Source: Anaerolineae bacterium
GTDB lineage: Bacteria > Chloroflexota > Anaerolineae > Anaerolineales > Villigracilaceae
Assembly: GCA_003524705.1 (NCBI GenBank)
Contig: DQGV01000409.1
Location: 1-6,535 of the forward strand
Reading direction: 5' to 3'
Length of the DNA: 6,535 nt
In this document: piece by piece, positions 1 to 5,732 of the stretch
Numbering within the stretch: position 1 is the first letter of the stretch
Layout of the letters: every line of letters begins with the position of its first letter
Notes under the pieces: model-generated
The model's input: only the letters and a program-made list of their open reading frames with translations
Database searches by the model: none
What the model was told of the DNA's origin: nothing
Made by a program: the position numbers and the translations under genes

Positions 1-1
1 A

Positions 2-385
2 ATGGCTAAGACAAATTTCCAATCCATTGATGAATACATTGCGGCTTGCCCTGAACAATCACAAGAATATTTGCAAAAGATTCGTAAGATTGTCAAAACG
101 GTTGCACCAAAGGCAAAAGAGAAAATTAGTTATCAAATTGCCTGCTTTGAATTGAATGGAAAAAACTTAATCCATTTTGCGGGTTGGAAAATGCATGTTT
201 CGATGTATCCAACTCCACCTGGGAGTGAAGCGTTCAATAAAGCAATTGCAAAATATGCAGGCGGTAAAGGTACAACCAAATTTATGTTAGATGAGCCGTT
301 GCCTGTGAAATTGATTCAGCAAATTGTGAAATATCGAGTCGCTGATAATTTAAAAAGTGAAAAGAAAAAGGAGAAAATAAAATGA
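2..385 (+). CDS. DUF1801 domain protein (YdhG/Fra-like fold)
   Basis: A 127-residue protein of the DUF1801 family, the family of the Bacillus subtilis YdhG/Fra protein proposed as a frataxin-like iron chaperone; whether this member binds iron is unknown. It is probably cytosolic, with no signal peptide or membrane segment. The family pattern is clear: an N-terminal DEYIAACPE helix (residues 11-19), a central KISYQIACFELNGK block (about 41-54), then HFAGWKMHVSMYP (about 58-70). The family usually has MP after ISY(G/Q); here it is IA, a mild divergence. The C-terminus is very lysine-rich (KSEKKKEKIK), and this segment also encodes the ribosome binding site of the next gene. The stop overlaps the next start as ATGA, so the two are almost certainly cotranscribed and translationally coupled. 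The start lies at the window edge, so its promoter and ribosome binding site cannot be seen; the length fits a complete gene. Confidence 0.88.
   Translation: MAKTNFQSIDEYIAACPEQSQEYLQKIRKIVKTVAPKAKEKISYQIACFELNGKNLIHFAGWKMHVSMYPTPPGSEAFNKAIAKYAGGKGTTKFMLDEPLPVKLIQQIVKYRVADNLKSEKKKEKIK
368..373 (+). promoter_or_regulatory. Ribosome binding site of the VOC gene, inside the upstream gene
   Basis: AAGGAG lies 8 nt before the ATG at 382, within the lysine codons ending the upstream gene. Together with the ATGA overlap it fixes the start of the VOC gene and indicates translational coupling. Confidence 0.75.
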
Positions 386-840
386 GCAAGATTACCCCAT
401 TTTTATGGTTTGACACGCAAGCAGAAGAAGCGATGAATTTTTATGTTTCGCTTTTCAAAAATTCAAAAGTGCATGATGTTTCGCGTGGACCTGATGGCAA
501 GGCGTTTATTGTTTCGTTTGAATTGGATGGTCAAAAATATATGGGCTTGAATGCAGGACCACAATTCAAATTCAATGAAGCGGTTTCAATGTATGTGGAT
601 TGCAAAGACCAAGCCGAAGTGGATTATTTTTGGAATGCACTCACTGCGGATGGTGGGGAAGAATCTATGTGTGCTTGGTGCAAAGATAAGTTTGGATTAT
701 GGTGGCAAATTGTTCCGAAGCAGTTAATGGAGTTGATGGGTGATCCAGACCCTGAAAAAGCTGGGCGTGTGCGAGATGCTATGCTCAAAATGAAAAAAAT
801 TATCGTGGCTGATTTGCAAAAAGCGTATAACGGCGGTTAA
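382..840 (+). CDS. VOC family protein, PhnB / 3-dmu-9_3-mt type
   Basis: A 152-residue protein of the vicinal oxygen chelate superfamily, PhnB-like subgroup (historically labelled 3-demethylubiquinone-9 3-methyltransferase, a name that does not imply that activity). Visible hallmarks are TPFLWFDTQAEEAMNFYVSLF near residues 5-25, an FELDGQKYMGLNAGP strand block (46-60), FNEAVSMYVDC (64-74), and the near-C-terminal CAWCKDKFGLWWQIVP block (97-112) followed by the AGRVRDAMLKMKKI helix. The loop after NSKVHDVSRG is shorter than in many relatives. VOC proteins are metal-dependent enzymes or small-molecule binding proteins; substrate and metal ligands cannot be assigned here. It is cotranscribed with the DUF1801 gene before it. 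Its stop codon is only 1 nt from the stop codon of the convergent marR gene, so any terminator for this operon must lie inside marR. Confidence 0.9.
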   Translation: MSKITPFLWFDTQAEEAMNFYVSLFKNSKVHDVSRGPDGKAFIVSFELDGQKYMGLNAGPQFKFNEAVSMYVDCKDQAEVDYFWNALTADGGEESMCAWCKDKFGLWWQIVPKQLMELMGDPDPEKAGRVRDAMLKMKKIIVADLQKAYNGG

Positions 841-841
841 T

Positions 842-1300
842 CTATTTTAGTTTCTTGCTTTCCTCTTGCCATAAACTTGTAAATTTTTCAAAGACATCCG
901 CAATGATTTCCAGTTCTTCCTCCGAATAACTGGAAATCAATTTATCTTGCGCGTTTCTTGCGGATGCAAACCATGAGGCAGCTTTTTCAGCACTTGATTC
1001 TGCGGCGGCGATTAAAGTCCCGCGTCGGTCATTGGGATTAGGTCGCCTCTCGATTAATCCAGCATGTTCCAACCTATCAAGCATTGCAGTCGTTGCACCA
1101 GAGGTGAGACCCGTATGTTTAGCAAGTTCGGAAGGGGAAGCGGTGCCTTTGAGAAATAATAGTCTGAGACATTCCATATCCGTCACATTGAGTCCAGCCC
1201 ATTCACTCACGGCATTTCGGAAAAGTGTTAAATGAACACCATAATCTGCCACTGCTTTCAGGGCTCGTTTCTTTAAATCTGTTTTTTTAGCATTGCTCAT
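842..1300 (-). CDS. MarR-family winged-helix transcriptional regulator
   Basis: A 152-residue MarR-type regulator. The winged helix-turn-helix spans about residues 54-97: ASPSELAKHTGLTSGATTAM gives the two HTH helices, LDRLEHAGLIERR continues the recognition unit, and PNPNDRRG (87-94) is the wing carrying the family's D-R-R motif. Flanking N- and C-terminal helices (about 5-35 and 102-150) would form the dimer interface. MarR proteins are usually dimeric repressors released by small aromatic or electrophilic ligands, or by oxidation; the ligand is unknown. There are two cysteine-poor halves with one Cys (Cys44), so an OhrR-type N-terminal redox Cys is not evident. The gene is divergent from the DUF1801-family gene at 1413 and shares its promoter region, so autoregulation plus control of that gene is the natural inference. 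The ribosome binding site is weak (GAAAGCGAG upstream of the ATG at 1300). Confidence 0.93.
   Translation of the reverse strand: MSNAKKTDLKKRALKAVADYGVHLTLFRNAVSEWAGLNVTDMECLRLLFLKGTASPSELAKHTGLTSGATTAMLDRLEHAGLIERRPNPNDRRGTLIAAAESSAEKAASWFASARNAQDKLISSYSEEELEIIADVFEKFTSLWQEESKKLK
904..939. repeat. Perfect 12-bp inverted repeat inside marR
   Basis: TGATTTCCAGTT (904-915) and AACTGGAAATCA (928-939) are exact reverse complements separated by 12 nt. It lies in the coding sequence for about residues 121-132 of the MarR protein, about 65 nt beyond the stop of the convergent VOC gene. It could act as an mRNA hairpin ending transcripts of the VOC operon, although the following ATTTATCTT is only a weak U-tract. 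It may also have no function. Confidence 0.5.
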
Positions 1301-1331
1301 CGTAACTCGCTTTCAGGAATGTGTCGTACCC

Positions 1332-1360
1332 TTGACATTATCTTGATTATAAAGTATCTT
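1332..1360 (+). promoter_or_regulatory. Predicted sigma70 promoter of the 1413 DUF1801-family gene
   Basis: A perfect -35 TTGACA (1332-1337) is followed after 17 nt by TATCTT (1355-1360), a 4/6 match to the -10. The implied start near 1367 leaves a leader of about 46 nt before the ATG at 1413. The -10 lies inside the palindrome at 1346-1366. Confidence 0.5.
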
Positions 1361-1366
1361 TATTAT
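1346..1366. promoter_or_regulatory. Candidate MarR operator (near-perfect palindrome)
   Basis: ATTATAAAG-TAT-CTTTATTAT is an inverted repeat with 8 of 9 arm positions paired; the inner ATAAAG/CTTTAT arms (1349-1354, 1358-1363) are exact. The size and AT-rich symmetry fit known MarR-dimer operators. It overlaps the predicted -10 boxes in both directions between marR and the 1413 gene, so one bound dimer could repress both. Its assignment to the MarR protein rests on position alone. Confidence 0.5.
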
Positions 1367-1390
1367 ATAACTAAATTCGTTTTGATGCAA
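1362..1390 (-). promoter_or_regulatory. Predicted promoter of marR
   Basis: Read on the minus strand, TTGCAT (1390-1385) is followed after 17 nt by a perfect TATAAT (1367-1362). The implied start near 1355 lies in the candidate operator and leaves a leader of about 55 nt. A second TATAAT lies at 1351-1346, but without a good -35. In such AT-rich DNA, -10 matches arise easily. Confidence 0.4.
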
Positions 1391-1400
1391 GGTATAAAAT

Positions 1401-1406
1401 AAGGAG
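1401..1406 (+). promoter_or_regulatory. Ribosome binding site of the 1413 gene
   Basis: AAGGAG lies 6 nt before the ATG at 1413, a strong Shine-Dalgarno that fixes this start. Confidence 0.8.
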
Positions 1407-1412
1407 ATTATT

Positions 1413-1862
1413 ATGAGTCCAAAGAAAGTGACTGAAAAATCAAAAGTGTGGTCGGATGAAGAAAAAGCCGCCATGCGAGAACGTGCCAAAGAAATGAAAG
1501 CAGAAGCGCGGGCTAGCAAGAATCGAGATGAAGGCGAAAAAATGATATTCGCGGCAATCGCCAAAATGCCCGAACCAGACCGTTCTATGGCGAAGCGTAT
1601 CCATGAAATTGTGACAAAGAACGCGCCAGAACTGATGCCAAAAACTTGGTACGGAATGCCTGCCTATGCAGATAAAGATGGAAAGGTGATTTGTTTCTTC
1701 CAAGCCGCGAGTAAGTTTAGTGTCAGATATTCCACATTTGGCTTTCAACCAGATGCAAAAATTGACGAAGGCAACATGTGGGCGGCATCTTGGGCAATCA
1801 TCAAGTTGACCTCCGCTGAAGAGTCAAAGATTGCTTCACTTGTTAAGAAGGCAGTCAGTTAA
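1413..1862 (+). CDS. DUF1801-family protein (second, divergent subfamily)
   Basis: A 149-residue, probably cytosolic protein. The first 45 residues are highly charged and probably helical: WSDEEKAAMRERAKEMKAEA is the typical leader of this subfamily. The DUF1801-like core follows: an EGEKMIFAAIAKMPEPDR helix, AKRIHEIVTKNAPELMPKTW, then YGMPAYADKDGKVICFFQ (about 89-106), KFSVRYSTFGF (110-120) and a closing ALT-type ILKLTSAEESKIASLVKKAVS-like helix at the end. The YGMPAYA block corresponds to ISYQIACF in the first gene of the window, but the two proteins otherwise differ and are not recent duplicates. The biochemical function is unknown; relatives are annotated as DUF1801 or putative iron-chaperone-like proteins. 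It is divergent from marR with a shared, palindrome-containing promoter region, so it is the likeliest direct MarR target. It stands alone on its transcript, with a stem-loop 38 nt past the stop. Confidence 0.85.
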   Translation: MSPKKVTEKSKVWSDEEKAAMRERAKEMKAEARASKNRDEGEKMIFAAIAKMPEPDRSMAKRIHEIVTKNAPELMPKTWYGMPAYADKDGKVICFFQAASKFSVRYSTFGFQPDAKIDEGNMWAASWAIIKLTSAEESKIASLVKKAVS

Positions 1863-1900
1863 ACTCAAAAATCAGCAAGTCAAATCTTTTTGCACCATCA

Positions 1901-1933
1901 TAGCCACAGAGATTAAGTATGTCTCTGTGGCTA
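1901..1933 (+). terminator. Stem-loop after the 1413 gene (terminator or extragenic repeat)
   Basis: TAGCCACAGAGA (1901-1912) and TCTCTGTGGCTA (1922-1933) form a perfect 12-bp stem with a 9-nt loop, followed by AATTTTC with only four Ts (1936-1939). Its position between a gene end and the next promoter fits an intrinsic terminator, but the U-tract is poor. The CTCTGTGGCTA arm also resembles short dispersed intergenic repeats seen in environmental bacteria (from memory), so an extragenic palindrome is the alternative. Confidence 0.5.
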
Positions 1934-1969
1934 AATTTTCGATTATGATTGTCCGTCTTGATTTTTGCC

Positions 1970-1999
1970 TTGACGGTCTTAGAATATATATTCTATAAT
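1970..1999 (+). promoter_or_regulatory. Strong sigma70-like promoter of the BBE/UvrA-like/MFS operon
   Basis: TTGACG (1970-1975, 5/6 to the -35) and a perfect TATAAT (1994-1999) are separated by 18 nt. The implied start is near 2006, giving a leader of about 44 nt. It is the only good promoter seen ahead of the three-gene run. Confidence 0.65.
1980..1995. promoter_or_regulatory. Candidate operator: 16-bp perfect palindrome in the promoter
   Basis: TAGAATATATATTCTA is a perfect palindrome filling most of the spacer and touching the first two bases of the -10. A dimeric repressor bound here would block RNA polymerase. Its half-site TAGAATAT differs from that of the palindrome beside marR, so the same regulator is not implied. 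The alternating AT core could also be just AT-rich promoter DNA. Confidence 0.4.
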
Positions 2000-2049
2000 T
2001 AGTCCTTCACCAAAAAATTGGTTTAACTTACACAAAATTAGGAGAATAC

Positions 2050-3402
2050 ATGGCAACCAAACTTTCAATTACAAAACTTCGCAAAACTTTTAAATATATC
2101 ATCACCCCCAAAGATGCTGATTATGAAAAAGCACGAACAGTCGTGCCTGGTGATATTAATCGCCGACCTGCTGTCATTATCAAAGTTACAAATGCAAATG
2201 AAGTGGCTCAAGTCATTTCGCTTGCTAAAGAAACAGGGCTAGAACTTGCCATTCGTAGTGGTGGTCATAGCATGTATAGCACCACTGAAGGCGGTATTGT
2301 TTTAGACCTTTCACTAATGAAGAACATTGAAATTGATACAACCGCAAAAACTGCTTGGGCTGATTCTGGTTTAACCGCTTCTGAATACACAACTGCAACG
2401 CTTACACATGGTCTCGCCACAGGTTTTGGTGATACAGGTTCCGTTGGCATTGGTGGCATTACGCTGGGTGGTGGTGTTGGTTATCTCGTTCGCAAACATG
2501 GACTCACAATTGATAATTTGCTCGCCGCAGAAATTGTCACAGCCGATGGAAATATTTTACAAATTGATGAAACCAATCATGCCGATTTATTTTGGGCGAT
2601 TCGCGGCGGTGGCGGAAACTTTGGTGTTGTAACCAAATTCAAATTTCAATTACAGGATTTGACTCAAGCCTATGGTGGGATATTATGTCTGCCCGCTACA
2701 CCTGACACAATCGCTTCCTTCTTAAGGGAAGCGGATTCTGCTCCCGAAGCATTATCTACCATTGCAAATGTGATGCCTGCTCCGCCGATGCCATTTTTAG
2801 CAGAAGAACATCATGGCAAAATTATCATCTTCGCGATGATGTGTTATGCAGGTGATGCAACTGAAGGTGAAAAGGTAATGCAACCATTCCGTAACATTGC
2901 AACACCATTAGCCGACATGCTTCACCCCATGAGTTATGCAGAATTATTCCCACCCGAAGAAGGTGAATATCATCCCATTGCGGCGGGAAGAACGATGTTC
3001 TTAGATTATGTAGATGCATCAGTTGCTGAAACCATTTTGAGTCACTTAAGCAAAGCCACAGGTATGATGTCCGTGACTCAATTACGAGTCTTAGGTGGTG
3101 CAATGAGTCGCGTGCCAGTGGATGCGACTGCCTATGCACATCGTAAGTCCAAGATTATGGCGAACTTGGCTGTGTTGTATGAAGATATTAATGAAAAATC
3201 AAAACATGAAGTATGGGTAGATGAATTTCAGAACGCCATTCAACAAAGTGATAAAGGAGCGTATGTGAACTTTATCAACACTGTCGGTGAGGATGAACTC
3301 AACGCGGCATACCCAGCTTCCACCTTAGAAAAGATGCGTCAAGTCAAAGCGAAATATGACCCTGAGAATCTGTTCAAGATGAATCAAAATATCAAACCGT
3401 AA
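2050..3402 (+). CDS. FAD-linked oxidase, berberine-bridge enzyme (BBE) family
   Basis: A complete 450-residue flavoenzyme. The FAD-binding (PCMH-type, FAD_binding_4) domain covers about residues 35-205 and a BBE-type C-terminal segment about 400-448. The motif RSGGHS (69-74) carries His73, the expected covalent attachment site for the FAD 8-alpha position. In bicovalent relatives a Cys precedes the VGxGG motif; here the corresponding position in GDTGSVGIGG is Thr129, so single covalent attachment is expected. Other marks are LGGGVGYLVRKHG (139-151), IDNLLAAEIVTADG, DLFWAIRGGGGNFGVVTKF (179-197) and the C-terminal YDPENLFKMNQNIKP. There is no signal peptide, so the enzyme is probably cytosolic. 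The family oxidises alcohols, amines, sugars or polyphenolic and quinoid natural products using O2; the substrate is unknown. It starts after TTAGGAG 5 nt upstream and heads the operon. The bacterial family also includes the mitomycin-oxidising resistance enzyme McrA, a parallel, not an assignment. Confidence 0.95.
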   Translation: MATKLSITKLRKTFKYIITPKDADYEKARTVVPGDINRRPAVIIKVTNANEVAQVISLAKETGLELAIRSGGHSMYSTTEGGIVLDLSLMKNIEIDTTAKTAWADSGLTASEYTTATLTHGLATGFGDTGSVGIGGITLGGGVGYLVRKHGLTIDNLLAAEIVTADGNILQIDETNHADLFWAIRGGGGNFGVVTKFKFQLQDLTQAYGGILCLPATPDTIASFLREADSAPEALSTIANVMPAPPMPFLAEEHHGKIIIFAMMCYAGDATEGEKVMQPFRNIATPLADMLHPMSYAELFPPEEGEYHPIAAGRTMFLDYVDASVAETILSHLSKATGMMSVTQLRVLGGAMSRVPVDATAYAHRKSKIMANLAVLYEDINEKSKHEVWVDEFQNAIQQSDKGAYVNFINTVGEDELNAAYPASTLEKMRQVKAKYDPENLFKMNQNIKP

Positions 3403-3411
3403 AGAGGAATC
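3403..3411 (+). promoter_or_regulatory. Ribosome binding site of the UvrA-like gene in a 9-nt gap
   Basis: AGAGGAATC fills the whole space between the TAA at 3400-3402 and the ATG at 3412, with AGAGGA as Shine-Dalgarno. The spacing indicates cotranscription and probable translational coupling. Confidence 0.7.
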
Positions 3412-5661
3412 ATGACCCAAGAATTTATTGAGATTCGAAATGCGCGTGAGAATAACCTGAAAAATGTTTCTTTGAAAATTCCAAAGAGGAAGATAACTAT
3501 TTTTACAGGTGTTTCTGGTTCTGGAAAATCTTCGATTGTGTTTGACACGATTGCAACCGAAGCACAAAGATTGCTGAATGAAAATTTCAGCATGTTTGTT
3601 CGTAACTTTTTACCCAAATATCCTCAACCTGATGCTGACTCAATTGAAAACTTGAGCATGTCTGTTGTGGTTGACCAAAAGCAACTCGGTGGTGGTTCAC
3701 ATTCCACAGTTGGCACTGCAACAGATATTTATACACTTTTGCGTTTGTTGTTTTCACGAATCGGAAAACCGCATGTTGGACCTGCTTATATGTTTGGGTT
3801 TAACAATCCGCAAGGCATGTGCCCAAACTGTAATGGCTTAGGTCGCAAACTTGATGTAGACATGGATAAATTTTTGGATACATCCAAATCATTAAATGAA
3901 GGCGCGATTTTATTCGGAGAATATGCGGTGAATAGTTGGGGTTGGAGTTTACTGATTAATACCAAACTTTTTGACCCTGATAAAAAGTTATCTAAATACA
4001 CTGCAAAAGAAATGGACGCGCTTTTGCATCATCCACCTATAAAAATCAAAACGAATGTGGGCGCAAAAGATTTCAACATGACCTTTAGCGGCATTGTTGA
4101 TCAATTTACAAATAAATATATCAAGCGTGATTTGAAGACCATGTCTGAACGGACTCAAAAACAAATTGAGCCGTTTATGACGATGGGTCCATGCTCGGAA
4201 TGTAATGGTGCAAGATTGAGTCAAACGATTTTGAAAAGCAAAATTAATGGCTATAACATTGCGGACATGGCAAACATGGAAATTACTGAATTGATTAAAG
4301 TAGTCAAAGCTATCAAAGAACCTGTCGCTGCTTCGATGGTCAAAACATTGGTTGAAAGATTACAGCATTTAGTAGATATCGGTTTGGAATATTTGAGTTT
4401 GAATCGTGAAACGGATACATTATCAGGTGGTGAATCGCAACGTGTGAAAATCGTCAAACATTTAAGTAGCAGTCTTACAGATGTGATGTATATCTTCGAT
4501 GAACCGAGCGTTGGGCTACATCCGCGTGATGTACATCGCATGAATGAACTCTTACAAAAATTGAGAGACAAAGGCAATACAGTTATCGTTGTGGAGCATG
4601 ACCCAGATGTTATCAAAGCGGCAGACCATATCGTCGATGTAGGACCAAAAGCGGGCAAGCATGGAGGCGAAATTGTCTATGAAGGCAGTTATGCGAATCT
4701 GCTCAAAGCCAAAACATTGACGGGTACTCACATCAAAGAAAAAGTTTCTCTCAAAGATAACTTTCGTGAGCCTAATGGAAAACTTCCAATTAAAAATGCC
4801 AAAGCCAATAATTTAAAGAATGTCAGTGTGGATATTCCAACAGGTGTATTAACTGTAGTGACGGGTGTGGCTGGTTCTGGAAAAAGTTCTTTGATTCATG
4901 AAGTCTTTTTGAAACAACACGAGGATGCGATTGTGATTGACCAATCGGCTGTGGGTGTCAATAGCCGTTCAAACCCTGCAACATACACAGGCATTATGGA
5001 TGATATTCGCAAAGCCTTTGCAAGTGCCAATAAAGTGCAACCCGCTTTGTTTAGTTTTAATTCCAAAGGTGCTTGTGAAAATTGTCAGGGACTTGGTGTT
5101 GTTTATACTGACCTTGCATTTTTGAGCGAAGCAAAACTTCCATGCGAAGTATGCGAAGGCAAACGTTTCAAAGATGAAGTCTTGAAATACAAATTCAATG
5201 GAAAAAATATTTCAGAAGTTTTGTCTATGAATGTAGCGCAGGCTTTGGAATATTTTGAAATTAAAGAAGTCAAACGCATTTTACAAGCCATGAGTGATGT
5301 TGGTTTGGATTATTTGAGTTTGGGTCAGCCACTCAGTACATTATCTGGTGGTGAATGTCAGAGAATTAAACTTGCCAGCGAGTTGCATAAAAAGGGAAGC
5401 ATCTACATCATGGATGAACCCACCACTGGTTTGCACATGTCTGATATTGGGCATTTACTGGAAGTGATGAACCGCCTCGTGGATACGGGCAACACGGTCA
5501 TCGTGATTGAGCATAATCTACACGTCATCAAAAACGCGGATTGGATAATTGATATGGGTCCTGAAGGCGGAAGCAAAGGCGGAGAAGTCATTTTCACTGG
5601 CACACCCAAGCAGTTATTAAGTGTGAAGCGTTCGTTGACGAGTCAATATATAAAGAATTAA
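3412..5661 (+). CDS. UvrA-like tandem ABC ATPase, short form without UvrB-binding region
   Basis: A 749-residue UvrA paralogue with two ABC ATPase halves. Half 1: Walker A GVSGSGKSS (33-41), Q-loop Gln89, FNNPQGMCPNCNGLG (Cys137/Cys140), CSECNGARL (Cys261/Cys264), signature LSGGESQR (337-344), Walker B with Asp363-Glu364, and His396. Half 2: Walker A GVAGSGKSS (485-493), Gln511, RSNPATYTG (519-527), zinc-module cysteines Cys555/558 and Cys578/581, signature LSGGECQR (644-651), Asp668-Glu669, and His701. All ATPase residues look intact. True UvrA is about 940 residues; only about 96 residues separate Walker A1 from CPNC here, too few for the UvrB-binding domain, and the earlier CxxC of the first zinc module is absent. 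It is therefore unlikely to serve nucleotide excision repair with UvrB. Short UvrA-like proteins, including Streptomyces DrrC, are linked to resistance to DNA-binding drugs. It lies between an oxidase and an exporter gene, consistent with that role by inference. Confidence 0.93.
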   Translation: MTQEFIEIRNARENNLKNVSLKIPKRKITIFTGVSGSGKSSIVFDTIATEAQRLLNENFSMFVRNFLPKYPQPDADSIENLSMSVVVDQKQLGGGSHSTVGTATDIYTLLRLLFSRIGKPHVGPAYMFGFNNPQGMCPNCNGLGRKLDVDMDKFLDTSKSLNEGAILFGEYAVNSWGWSLLINTKLFDPDKKLSKYTAKEMDALLHHPPIKIKTNVGAKDFNMTFSGIVDQFTNKYIKRDLKTMSERTQKQIEPFMTMGPCSECNGARLSQTILKSKINGYNIADMANMEITELIKVVKAIKEPVAASMVKTLVERLQHLVDIGLEYLSLNRETDTLSGGESQRVKIVKHLSSSLTDVMYIFDEPSVGLHPRDVHRMNELLQKLRDKGNTVIVVEHDPDVIKAADHIVDVGPKAGKHGGEIVYEGSYANLLKAKTLTGTHIKEKVSLKDNFREPNGKLPIKNAKANNLKNVSVDIPTGVLTVVTGVAGSGKSSLIHEVFLKQHEDAIVIDQSAVGVNSRSNPATYTGIMDDIRKAFASANKVQPALFSFNSKGACENCQGLGVVYTDLAFLSEAKLPCEVCEGKRFKDEVLKYKFNGKNISEVLSMNVAQALEYFEIKEVKRILQAMSDVGLDYLSLGQPLSTLSGGECQRIKLASELHKKGSIYIMDEPTTGLHMSDIGHLLEVMNRLVDTGNTVIVIEHNLHVIKNADWIIDMGPEGGSKGGEVIFTGTPKQLLSVKRSLTSQYIKN

Positions 5662-5663
5662 GT

Positions 5664-5732
5664 ATGGAATCGCCCATCCTGCTGGCGTATTTCGGAAGCA
5701 AGCTCCCTGACTCCCAAAAAAGGAAACCATGA
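5664..5732 (+). other. 22-codon ORF overlapping the MFS start (possible leader peptide)
   Basis: An ATG at 5664 opens a 22-codon frame (MESPILLAYFGSKLPDSQKRKP) whose TGA (5730-5732) overlaps the MFS ATG (5729-5731) as ATGA. It fills the 67-nt gap after the UvrA-like gene. There is no convincing Shine-Dalgarno ahead of it (AAAGAATTAAGT), so translation might depend on ribosomes finishing the upstream gene. It could be a coupling or leader peptide for the transporter, or simply a chance frame in a short gap. Confidence 0.25.

Larger units (their letters stand above)
1863..2049. other. Non-coding gap between the 1413 gene and the BBE operon
   Basis: These 187 bases contain no credible gene. They hold, in order, the 12-bp stem-loop, the -35/-10 promoter with its spacer palindrome, a small ACCAA-AAAA-TTGGT dyad (2009-2022) just after the predicted transcription start, and the ribosome binding site TTAGGAG (2038-2044). 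Confidence 0.7.

Noticed and set aside
1440..1748. 102-residue minus-strand frame opposite the 1413 gene
   Set aside because: The plus-strand frame has a strong ribosome binding site and clear family motifs; the antisense product (Cys-, His- and Phe-rich) looks like no protein family.
1953..1976. CCGTC…GACGG dyad upstream of the operon promoter
   Set aside because: Only 5 bp pair, with a 14-nt loop and mismatches next to the stem; not distinguishable from chance.
2825..3139. 104-residue minus-strand frame in the BBE gene
   Set aside because: A His- and Leu-rich shadow of a well-supported gene, with no start signal.
4251..4658. 135-residue open frame on the minus strand
   Set aside because: It lies wholly opposite the signature and Walker B region of the UvrA-like gene, has no ribosome binding site, and its composition reflects the reverse of conserved ABC motifs.
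3412..5661. Housekeeping uvrA
   Set aside because: It is about 190 residues too short, lacks the UvrB-binding region, and lies in an accessory operon.
5671..5687. CGCC…GGCG hairpin between the UvrA-like and MFS genes
   Set aside because: A 4-bp stem without a T-run is too weak for a terminator or attenuator.
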